The notes beneath the pieces were generated by a model. That model searched no databases. It worked only from the letters and a program-made list of their open reading frames with translations, and was not told the DNA's origin. From positions 12,224,044-12,288,043 of the forward strand of contig NC_044507.1 of the NCBI RefSeq assembly GCF_902362185.1: 64,000 nucleotides of DNA, read 5' to 3'. Below are positions 12,355-23,525 of this stretch, one piece after another. This DNA is from Chanos chanos (Eukaryota; Chordata; Actinopteri; Gonorynchiformes; Chanidae). The stretch's first letter is position 1. Every line of letters begins with the position of its first letter. The translations under genes were made by a program, and so were the position numbers.

Positions 12355-15196
12355 CAGTCTCCTTTATCTTCTCCTGAAGGCACTGTTGTTCCCTGAATGG
12401 TAGCAGTAAGCATAACATAGTCCCGAATGCTCACTGGAATAAAGATATATCGAATATCCTGTGGACACAGTATAAAAGATTGTAAGGAATTAATAATTAG
12501 CTTTAACTTTAGAAATTGCACAACAATTCCGATTAAAAACAAGGAGTAGGTTTCTCCAAATCACAGAGGCTGAAGAATCATTGACTGATGGAGATTTTGT
12601 TTTGTTTTGTTTTTTGAATTACTGGGGTCCGTGGAATCTCCCTGAACCCGTCCCAGTGATACGCCTTCAGTGAGTGTTTCAGTGTGTTGGTGGTGAATCC
12701 ATAAAATGATGTCCTTGAGCCCACATCTTCCTCAAATCCCTTTGTTATGGCACCATTGACTCTTAAATTAAACACACACACACACACACACACACATACA
12801 TACATACAAAAAACCACAAAACAAAAACAAATACCCCCCCCCCCCTCAAATTATTAAATTATTTATTAGTATATACTTTGTGTGTGTGTGTGTGTGTGCG
12901 CATGTGAATGTGTGCGTGTGCGATTTTTTTGGCATCTGTTTATAGACAAATGTTATATAAGACAGTCTGGTGTAGATGAAATCAATGTAAACACAAGTCA
13001 ATGTGCCTGCTGTTCTACCACAAAGACTAATCAGAAATGTAAAAGAACTGATTTGTTGGTCAATTTAGTTGTTCAGACAGATGGATGGATGCATGGTTGG
13101 GGAGATGGATAGACATATATATGGAGCCATGAATGGACAGTTTGATTTTGACAGACTGCACATACCTAAACACAAAATGATGACTGTCGATGGCCTGTCC
13201 CTGTCCGGAACCCCTGAGGATGCCCCCGTTACCCACCACAGCACACGTCACACACTGATCTCTTGAACCCCGTTCAAACAAACGACTGCTCGATGCGTTA
13301 TTCAGCAGAGACAGGGCAGAACCTACCACTGTTGCACACAGGGACAGAGGACATAAGCATGTGTGTGTGACGGCAAGAATGAGAGAGTAGCAGAGCACTT
13401 TACACTGCAACAATGCATTTTATAAGAAACACTCAGTGCTAAAACATACGGACCACAAGTAAAAACTCTCCCGTAGCAACACACAACACATAATTAAACA
13501 GAACCGACAAAACACACACACACAGCGATTCCATCAACCCAGCCGTTTTTATCAGTCCTCTGAAATCGATCAGGGAAACTAGAGCAGCTGTTTCCCCATA
13601 AAGCTACAGCATATATAAGGCTTTACTTCAATTCGGTTCAAACGCACAGCCCGTCAAGACCTTGACCATAACTGAATCAGGTCTAAGCAGCCTTGGGACA
13701 AAACACTGCATCTCTGCAAGAAGAGGGATAGCTATCCATAGGTTTGAGTGATGATGACTTACCAAAGGCAGGCAGGCCTCCCCAGCCATAGGGAGGCGGC
13801 GCATTCTGATGTCGATGCCATTCAGATTCACTGAAGCTCCCTGCCCACTGCAGAACAGGTATGGAGAAATCAAAGCTGTCTTGGGCGAAGCGATCCTGTG
13901 TGGCAGCTCGTCTGAGGGAGCAGTATGGCACGGGCTGGGAATAACAGGAGAGGGATTAAATCACACCGTTTCAGCTCCATTAAGGGTCGCCATCTGCAAA
14001 GCAACGTCAGAACTTCCCGTCATTGCTCTAAAAGAATCAAAGAGTAAGATGCTTTTCGTTTAGGGCTGGATTCCTGCTGCTTCTCCATTGTCTCTGAGGA
14101 ATGTACACATGAAACAGGAGCGTGCATTCCCGTGCCCAGAAGAGACATGTAGATGTTGTCAGAAACAAAGTACAGCAGCGTTTACGGCAGCGTTCCCCAA
14201 ATCCAGCCCGCTGGGTTTTATTTTTAACCACCCGTTCTTGTCACTTTTCAAGTAAAAAAATAAATAAATAAAAAGATCAGTTTCTAATTAGGAAATGATG
14301 GCAAAAAAGGATTTTGACCCTCAAGGCATGATGTGTAGCCCACCTCTAAGTGCATCTCTCCCATCCTTCACAGAAATTGCTCGTTTGATTTTCATCCTCC
14401 TAACGGTCCATTTTCAAACAAGGCACGGACAAGTACTTAAGAGCAACTACCACCTCAGACTAAACATGCTCGACTGTGATACACCTTTATATTACTGACC
14501 ATTTAATCACAGCATAGCTACAAGTCCTTACTTAAAGGTTTTAGCTTGCCCACCTCTGGTTCTTCATACAAGTTTGTGAAGTTCTTGTGGTCCAGGATTT
14601 GAGAAAGAGTGTCATATGTATCTGCTCTGTAAGACAATGTTGTAGTCATCAAATTCCAGACTAGTAATGGTAAATACAAGTGTTGTTAAAAATAAATAAA
14701 ATAAATCAAGGTTGCCAAGAGATTTGCCAAGGCAAAGAGTGAAACCTGTCCTGAAGCAGAACAATAGCACGCACCTTATGCTGTTTGGCATGATAACAAC
14801 ATTCATTCACAATACCAGGCATTGTTTTATTACCATTAAGCTTAGTTACTTTTTCTTACGGCAATGATTTCTCACAACCGAAAGGATGTCCGGTTAATTC
14901 TAACAAGAGAACATTTTCAACAAATTTTTGCATCCCTTCAGGATGCAAAATTTTAATCAAACACAATAAATATTTACTACTTTCTGGGTATCGACTAGAT
15001 ATGAATAAAAGAGATCAATTAACAAGTAGTTGAGAGCCATAACATTAGATTTCTTAGGACCGTACTATCTAACATACCTTTCAGAGCGTCTGCCTGCCGT
15101 GTTAAACAATATGTGATGTTGCTCGTAGATAAACGTTGTGAAGGCGACACAAATTGCTCCCACCAGCAATTTGCGTATCCACCTGTGAGACTTCAT
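10445..15196 (-). CDS. st6galnac2: alpha-N-acetylgalactosaminide alpha-2,6-sialyltransferase (ST6GALNAC2-like), complete
   Basis: A Golgi type II enzyme that transfers sialic acid from CMP-Neu5Ac to the 6-position of GalNAc in mucin-type O-glycans (GT29 family). Nine coding exons: 15078-15196, 14554-14626, 13763-13934, 13166-13328, 12623-12761, 12355-12458, 11376-11459, 11158-11257 and 10445-10624. All phases agree and give 377 residues (human ST6GALNAC2 has 374). Residues about 9-25 form the signal anchor after a basic start (MKSHRWIRK). Sialyl motif L starts near Cys150 (CAVVGNGGI) and runs to about 195. Motif S spans 302-324 ([19 protein letters not shown]). Motif III is HYYD (335-338) and motif VS is H350-x4-E355. 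The stem is short, unlike the long mucin-like stem of ST6GALNAC1, which favours ST6GALNAC2. In human the gene also lies beside MXRA7. Exon 5 has a weak donor (gtaatt) and a TG-repeat acceptor. Confidence 0.9.
10803..10825 (+). repeat. 23-base G homopolymer
   Basis: Uninterrupted G run on plus (C run in the st6galnac2 transcript, intron 8). It can form G-quadruplex on the nontranscribed strand and is prone to sequencing error. Confidence 0.85.
11628..11646 (+). repeat. G-rich run in st6galnac2 intron 6-7 region
   Basis: Two G blocks separated by a single a, within the intron upstream (minus sense) of exon 7. Confidence 0.8.
12302..12350. repeat. compound (CT)n(CA)n at st6galnac2 exon 6 donor
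   Basis: On the minus strand the exon 6 donor gtgagt passes directly into about 14 GT units and then GA units. The microsatellite therefore starts at intron position +5. Confidence 0.9.
12772..12808. repeat. (CA)n(TACA)n at st6galnac2 exon 5 acceptor
   Basis: On the minus strand a gtatgtatgtat run and about 12 GT units end 11 bases before the exon 5 AG, in the place of a normal pyrimidine tract. Confidence 0.9.
12834..12926. repeat. C run and (TG)n tract in st6galnac2 intron 4
   Basis: A 12-C run (12834-12845) followed by AT-rich sequence and a (TG)n tract (12879-12926), close to the exon 5 acceptor. Confidence 0.85.
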
Positions 15197-17650
15197 GATT
15201 GTCAGCCCTCAAACAAACTGAAGCAGAAATCAGACAGACTGGAACAGAAAGGCGGTTCCTGTTTCCCACAACTGACGACGTTCGTTACACAGATCAAGTC
15301 ACTTTGTCCAAGTGTCAATCATTGTCATTGTTGTAGTTTAGCAGCTCAAATGCTTGTTACGCGCGATAGCCTTTTGCCGATATTGAGATGGTGTCATATT
15401 TGAAGAATGTGAGCTGCATATGCTTAAATATCTCAGAACTAGCAGCTCTTGATTTGTAAAGTTTGTGCTTCAGTGGCGGGAAATTGTAACGTTCATTGTG
15501 TGTGGTGCTATTTTATACGTCATCTAATTGATATGTCTATTGATGGGTAAATGTGTTAGTCTGGGAAAGCTCTGCATTCAGTCTGGAATTTATCTGTACA
15601 ATAATTCAGGTGAAAAAAAAAAAAAGAACTTGATGCCACATCAGTATGTCCACCCTGAAAAACAGTGCAGAGATCCTACAAGTTAGTCTTAGATGACAAC
15701 CGTGTAAATTATATTCATTGTATTCACCATGTCTTATCTCAGTATGGAGAGCACTGGAAATTATGGTAAAGGAAACAAAATCTGGAATGATATGTATAGG
15801 TTTATCCTAGATTAATCATGTTTTTTGTTTGATTGTTTGTTTGTTCGTTTGGTTTTGTTGTTGTTTTTCCCCAGCATCGTGCCTTGTTGAAACATTTCTG
15901 TACATGATGATTTGTATTCCAGTGGTTGTGATGGTTGGGTTTTTAGGACTGTATCAGTTTGGATTCTCAGCAAGAAACAGATTATAGCCTATAGCCATAT
16001 CTTGTCTCATTCAAATCATGGCCTCAAGTACACCCGTGGTTTACAGCTACAAGGCCGCTAAAAGTTATCACGTAGAATCACAGCGGTCACAGCCATACCT
16101 TAAAAACGTCGGAGCAGTTCCTCGAGACAGGCAAAGGTCACAGATGAAAGTGAAACTATTGTCGAACTACGCTGAAAGATTACCCCCATTGTATCACAGG
16201 TTCTATTACACTGTTCGTGCCAACACTTCGATGATCGCTTGGCTCTAAGCTATAGAGGAAATAATACTATAAACGGTTTTAACATTGCACTGTTGTCATT
16301 GTATCCAAGTCCTGCATGTGTGTGAGAGGGAGAAATGTTAATAGTATGTGTAATTAGTTAGGCAGGGCTTTTTTTTTTTAATGTACTAAACTTAAAATTG
16401 TGAGACACATGGTGTACTTGTTAAAAGCAGGCGGCCAACATATTTGCAGAATGATTCAGTTAACTGAAGAACACACTCAAAAAGCAACTGCATTTAAGGG
16501 CTTGTTTCAGAACTCCTCCTCTGGACGACCGATTCCACGACAACTTGATTATGTTATATATGTAGCTGCCACTAACATCCCTTTATATTTAAACCATGTC
16601 ACTCATTTAGTGAGCTGAACCTGTGAGAGTAATTTGTTTTCACATGTGACCTAAAGCTTTCTGAAACCATGTAGCCTTTCATAACCACACATTCAAACCA
16701 GTCCTGTTTTTCAAAGCAAAGTTCAATAATGCACTGAACGCAGACAATGCATTCTTGAATGACAGGGAAATCATAAGACTATGTACAGTCTTAGAACTTG
16801 AACATGAAATATGAGGCCATTTCATGTCATACATCGTATTTACAGTAAAACAAGTTGAAAAATAAGATCACTGAGAGGAGGTAGGAAGTTCCTTTTTAAT
16901 GACATCAAAATACCAATAATGCAGCCACACCTTTGTCTAAAATGTAAACTGCATAGACTATAAACTGGATCATAGCTATATGAAAATAACTTATTCATAA
17001 CATTTTATGAATATAAAAGAGTAATTCTGATACTAACTTTAAAATATGTAACCACACATTCAAGTTACTGCAAACATTTGTCTTTTTTTTTTTTTTTTTT
17101 TAAAAAGGACATTTATCAATCCAACATATTACAATCATTTACATCAAATGTAATTGCTCATATGTAGTAGGATGTGAATGAGTCCCATTTTCAGTTCTTC
17201 AGCCCAATAATGCTGCAATCTGGTGTTAGGCTAAAAGCTGGTTTCATTGTAACTCTCTAACAGTAGTATTATGTATCACAATGATTTCTATAGAAAGAAC
17301 AATGGGACCAGTTACAATGGAGACCACCTGTGCTAACCAGACAAGTGGGCTTTGCGACTATGCAATGAATTCTGCTGTTTTCCACGCAGAGCCCTCATGA
17401 ATTTACATTGTGCAAATTTTACAACATTGCTCACAATATTGATTTGTGTAACTTTGACATTCAGGACTGGTTCCCCTGACAACAAGTAATGCTACAACAA
17501 AATTCAAAATTACTGTTTGAATGCAGTTTAATCCAGGAGCACACTTAATCTGAGGAACTGGTCAGTAGAACATGGCACCCTGAGGGCAAAACCTGAAAGG
17601 GAGACTGATAAACTGCCTCTCAGAGAAACAGAGAGAGAAAGAGGGAGACG

Positions 17651-17716
<66 letters not shown>
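15197..17716. other. st6galnac2-mxra7 intergenic region including mxra7 3' UTR
   Basis: No protein-like frame is recognisable in either strand. The right end must contain the mxra7 3' UTR, which starts immediately left of the stop codon with an 87-nt CT-rich microsatellite (minus-strand sense). I could not pick a single convincing mxra7 polyA signal: ATTAAA-type hexamers on the minus strand occur near 16895 and 16378. The left end must contain the st6galnac2 promoter and 5' UTR. Confidence 0.5.
17630..17716. repeat. (GA)n microsatellite, start of mxra7 3' UTR
   Basis: In mxra7 sense this is an 87-nt CU-rich tract beginning on the base after the TAG stop codon. Confidence 0.9.
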
Positions 17717-17717
<1 letters not shown>

Positions 17718-20700
17718 TAGAATGAGTAGAGTTTGAGCTGTTCCTCCACGTCTCCCTCAGTCACCTCTCCAAATGTCTCCTGATTTTCTCTTAGCAACTG
17801 GAAAATGGCTGCCAATTGCACCTGTTGCACCCTGAAACGAAAAGACATAAAACGCTGAGAAACACAGACAATGAATCATACAAGCAAAACACACTGAGAA
17901 CATAGACAGAGGGGTCAGACATTCAAAAGGATGAGTAATGTTGAACATTTGGATAAGTATTCAGTACTTGTAACTCATTGCACAAGCGTTTTCCCAGTGC
18001 ATCTATTTCATTTATACACTCTGACAAATGTCGAATTTTGCCAGTCAACTATTATAAACTATTAAGCTTTCATTTGAATTTCTAACACGTATAATAGTGA
18101 TCTGAGGTGATCTGCCGCTGAAATCTATATCTGACCAACTCTACAGAGCAGCCATGATTCCCCCCAGTCAGAAAAATGATGACTTTAAGATTCTCTGTTT
18201 TCTCATTTCACAAAGTGTGCAATTAAATTGAGACAGATTTAGAAATGTCATTGCTGAGTTTTGCTTTTGATTCTACCTGTAAGGAGCTACTAGGCATCAG
18301 CAGTGAGCAGAGGAATGTTAAGTGTTAGAATGACGACTGGGCTTTTTACGGACCTAGAGTAATGAAGGGACAAACCAATGATACATCATTTCCATGATGT
18401 AATCGTGCTATTTCACATACCCACATTCCCTTTAATGTCATGATTACTCCATTTAAAAGAAAGGTAACAGTTACAGTCTTATTTTCTTTGAGAAATATTT
18501 TGAGCACGAGCTGCATGTGGAATGAGATCATACGAACAAATGGTTTAGACAATCTGGCTTTTTATTGATCACATATTACAAAAGCCATTTAAACTTTTTT
18601 TTTTTAAACAATCTTTTCCTTACCCCCCTGCCCCCAACCCCCACCCAACCAAAACAGAAAAAAAAATCACTACATTTCCTTGTCCATTATGTCTCCTTAA
18701 TATGTGTAAATGAACTCAGATCTGATTGTAGCAGAGTTCAGTCATTTTCAGAGTACCTTTTGTGTGTCCTGTCCAAAAAGCCCCAAGAGAACTTGGAAAG
18801 AGAGAGAGACTACCACAGTATCTGATTTTCTATTCAAGGATTAAGACCTGTCCTGGACTAAATTACAGTTTTAGAGGAGAAAAAGCCAACTCACAATGCT
18901 TTTCAGACAAGTGAACAGTTTAATCCTTGCCTGAAAATCTCGTCCTTAGAGATCAGAGAGACACATTTTGATATTTACTCAGCTAACTCTGAAACAAACA
19001 CACAATAAGCACACTGCAAGACAAACAGGGTGGAAGGTGCTTTATCATCAAATGGTTCATCACAGTTTCATCTTCAATCTAAAAAAACCCAAAAGAATAA
19101 AACAAAATGAAAAAAAAAAGAAAAGCCAAATTCTGGCTGATCCTCCACCCACAGTGACTACAAACCTCTCTTCATCTCACAAAATGGCCACCGTTTTCCT
19201 CTGAGCAGGGGGTTCGAAAAACATTCTGGTGTGTGCATTATGAACTCAAATTCAGGTTAAATTTTGTGTTACTACAAATGTTTTGGCAGTAAAAAGACAC
19301 CATAAATGTGCTTTGGAGAACTTGTGTGCTAAGTAACATCAACTGAAAAGCTTTGCCCAGGACAGGAAAGAGGTGATGGTTAAAGACAAAGAAAAAATCA
19401 AGGAGGATATTATTTTAGGTGCTTTGGTGTTTGGTTTTAAAGCTTGCTATTCACAGGCGGAAACTGCAATGTGGCCTTTACAAAGATAGAAAGAAAAAAA
19501 AAAAGTCAAAAGAAAAACAATATTTATTTTCCATAACAGTTGCCAAACAACAGACAGACGAGGTCACTTCTCTTGACGGAGGTCTTCAAGAGTTTTCTTT
19601 TTTTTTTTTTCATCTTTTCACAAACGCACACAAAAAGCGAAGACAGGGCCTCTTGGTTAAAGTCCATCTGATTTGGCTTATTCAGCTACTCTGCAAAAGA
19701 CAGGGAAAACACCATTAAGTTCTATATACACATACTGTATATACCCACAATGGATCCAGCAATAAACATGTTCCATTATTAGACAGTGTGGATTAAGACT
19801 GGCATATAGGGAACATACTGTATAGGACTCCAGTCTAAGGCTCACATTACACATATGGTACAGAATGTGAGATATGTATGGGTGTCTGCTGACTCTACCG
19901 CTCTGCTCTCCCTGTAGGAGAGCTTCAGTTTTAAAACCCCCTTCAGCTTTAAAAGCTCCACAGCTGAGACACAGAGGCTCTTCCTATGAGTCACCATCAC
20001 AGACTGTGATTTTAGTTCATTCTCAAAGGGGGTGAAACAGGGGAGCTTTTTGGTGTAGAGGCTGTTCTGAAGGCAGACCCAGACTAACCGTAAATCTGAG
20101 CTTAAACATAATCCATTCTTCTGCCCCCCTTTTTTTTTTAACTGACTTAAAGCTTTTACCAGAACTAATATAACTCCTGCTTTAAACTGCCATCTTTTTG
20201 TGTATTCAGACTTTAACCTTCATCTAAACTCTGCCTTTATCCTAACTTTCATGGCCAGCTGTACATGACATGAAGAATGAATGGCTTTGATTGTAAGCAT
20301 ATGATTAGGTAGAGCTGAAGCCCACTCACCGTTTGCTGTGTTGTTAGATGTAAGCAGCAGAGGATGTGAGTCATGCAGGATTAAAGGAGACTTGGCTGAA
20401 CCTGTCTCACACCCAGAGCCAGAGAGCCAACACAAGCAGTTAGGAGAGAGAGCCAGATCAGCCTTGATTAAAAGCAACTCCCACCACCCTAATAGAGCAG
20501 CCCGCACTCAGCCAGTCTCATGCATTTAGACCCAAAACAGCTTCGCTGATATGGATAAAACAGGAGCGTGAATCAGGTCTTCATGAATTCAGGATTTAGT
20601 CGGTGTAAATAGAGCAAAAAGCATATGCATGCACACTTGTGTAATAGTCTGTAGTTGTGTGTTTATAAATTCACAAAACATCTTGTTCATTTTGCCTATA

Positions 20701-22439
20701 TCAAGATAAAGATATGAAGATAAAGTATCTCAGTGCATAGATTGCCACATGCATTAATGGGCTGACACAGAAAATGTACAGTCATGCATATACGTGTTTC
20801 CACAAAGAACACGGCACAAAAGGGGGGACACAGCTGGGGAAATAGCTTTAAGGAAGAAAAAAAGTCAGGGGGGAGAACTTCCTGAGTTATCTACACTAGT
20901 TTTTCTCTCCCTGCATGTTCCCATAGCTGCCAGCAGAGGGAGCAGTAGTATTGTAAAGTTGATCTAACTGACACTGCAAATAGAAACGCTCTGTTACTTC
21001 CTCTTTAGGTATGGTATCAGCTCCATACGGGCTGGAACTTCACGTCTGTCAGTCAAATATAAGGGAATCAGATGAAGCCTAAGCAACATACAAGACAAGA
21101 TCATGTGATTTATCCAGTTTTGAGTTTCAGACACTTTACGTAAGGTACTCAGGAGAACGGCTTTCATTTGAAACCTAAACACATCTTCCCTTGGGCCAGT
21201 CCCACTGAAATGGGCCATTTTGTATTGTGTGGGTTGTCAGAGCTACAGCAGTTCTCATGCACTACATTCAAATTTGATACACTGTTCTTTGTATAACTAT
21301 ATAAGGTTGATGACTTCAGTCTATGTCAGTCATCCAACACCCGTTGTGTTTGGGCATCCTGTCTCTCTAAGAGCCTTAAGGTAGATTTTTAACACACATA
21401 AATGCTGTGTGTCACATCCTCTGGGACTTTGCCACATTTAACAGTCAAAAAGACCCAACTTGCTTTTCAAAGCTGGAGCTATCATTTAAGAAGCCAAGAA
21501 AAAGAAAAAAAAGAATGAACCCCAAGCTGCACATTCACACTAGTGCTGAGATTAGCGATGTACACGTTGGCTTGGTAAATGGTGGGGTGGCTTGCATGGT
21601 AAGCGACAGTTCTGTTTTTAAGATGGAGGGTGAGCCCCTATATGATGTCAAAAAGTCCTATTGTGATGTCATACATTAGATGTATCAGATTAAGTCCCAT
21701 ACTGTGAGAGTTGTCACAGAGACCCATAATCACCAGGGAGACATTACAAAAAAAAAAAAGAAAAAAACAAACAAACAAGAAAAACAAAAAACCAAAAGAA
21801 AATATTAGCCAGTGGTGAGGCCCAATAGGAGTGCGAGGGAGAGGAGAAGGTGAGCTTGTGAGGGGAATGTCATAAGGGAGTTCTAAGGGGTTCTGGAGTG
21901 GGGCTTAAGTAAACTGTACCTTACCAGCGGTTTCTTACAGACACACTGTCTGCAGCAGCTGTTTAAAGAGAGGTAAAATCAGCTGTGAACTCTATCCTGT
22001 AAAGATAAAGGTGGAGAGGGTGGGGAGTGAAGACATTATGTACACACTGTGTAACTACACTTTAGAATAGAACATAAGTTCATGTACATATGCATGACTT
22101 TTGTTCATCTTTACATTTCTGTGTTGTTTGGTTTCCCCCAGATAACGTGTTAGTCATGAGTACACAGTGACAGCTCTTGTGGAAGAGAACTTGCACAACT
22201 GCGTAACAAAAACAAATGTTTTGATCAGTGCATTGGATTTCATTACATTAGGCTACTTGCACATACACTGAAACAGTGTAGATTGGTGAAGTATATTGGG
22301 TCTGGAGTGTTGTGTTGTCGACTTTCAACTGTTTTCAGTTGAAAACTGATCTTTCAACTTCTGCCCTGATCAAACAATGGAAGGAAATCGACCACAACTG
22401 GAACATAAAAGCTTGAACCTTCACGTCTCTCTGCTTTTC

Positions 22440-22476
<37 letters not shown>

Positions 22477-23478
22477 ATTTTCTTAACAGCTCCATGGCAA
22501 CACAATAAACCAACATGGTCAAGTCTCCCTTCTTGTCCCTTGGTGATGTATCAGTTATTTTAAGACCTCTGATTCAGTTTCCCCCAAGTCCAATCAGAGT
22601 CCACTCAAGACGTCCTTACCCCCTCTCTCCAAGCAACTGTCTGAAACAAATGACTAAACGACATAGGCTACAGATTCATCAATTAGACTCTCGCTATCCT
22701 TCCATACCTTCATCATTCTGTCTTCCTCCCTTTACCCTCACTACGACTAATGATCTGAACCCACAAACAATCCAAAAAAACAAGTCAGTCATGTCTCCGA
22801 CTCCATACAAGTCTTGACCTCCAGTAATTTCTCTGAAGAACACAGAGTGTTTTTCAGAAAGGAGTGAGGCTGGCCTTTTCTGTAACATTTCTCTCTCCTT
22901 ATGCAAACTCTGGAACTTGTGCGTGTCGAAGAGAGGAGGAAGGAGGGGAGGCCCCTTCCCCACGCCGGCCCCACCGCCGCAGCCCAAAAAACCCCTCTCA
23001 CGGAGCAAAAAATAGCCAGAGTTATGGATTCCACGGTGGAGTGGAATCTATAGCAACTCAATTCTGCAAGCATTTCTCAAAGTATCTGTAGTTCATTTTC
23101 TCAAATTAATTCTAGAGGTTAAGAGATAATAAAACAGATTAAGAAACAACACCAGTTTTTGTTGCAATGAGCATTTCACTCATATACCTAAAATGCTATA
23201 CACAGAAATGAAATCTAGACATAAACTCTTGAAGTGCCACTGTAAAGTTCAAGGGTGACGCTTTGAAGAAAGAAACAAACAGTCCTGTTGGATGAGAACA
23301 TGCTGTCTTCTTCTTTAACCATCAACCATATCCCTTTTTTCAACATGGGAATAGCACTGTTCTATCTTTAGATTAGACTGTGTTGTACTTCTCCATTCAT
23401 TTACCTGGGTACACCCAAAGATCACACACGCACACACATATACAAACACATGTACACACACACATGCGTATGCATGTG

Positions 23479-23525
<47 letters not shown>

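Noticed and set aside
16018-16248. 76-codon plus-strand frame between st6galnac2 and mxra7
   Set aside because: Looks protein-like at first, but no family resemblance, no nearby promoter or polyA signal, and no splice partners.
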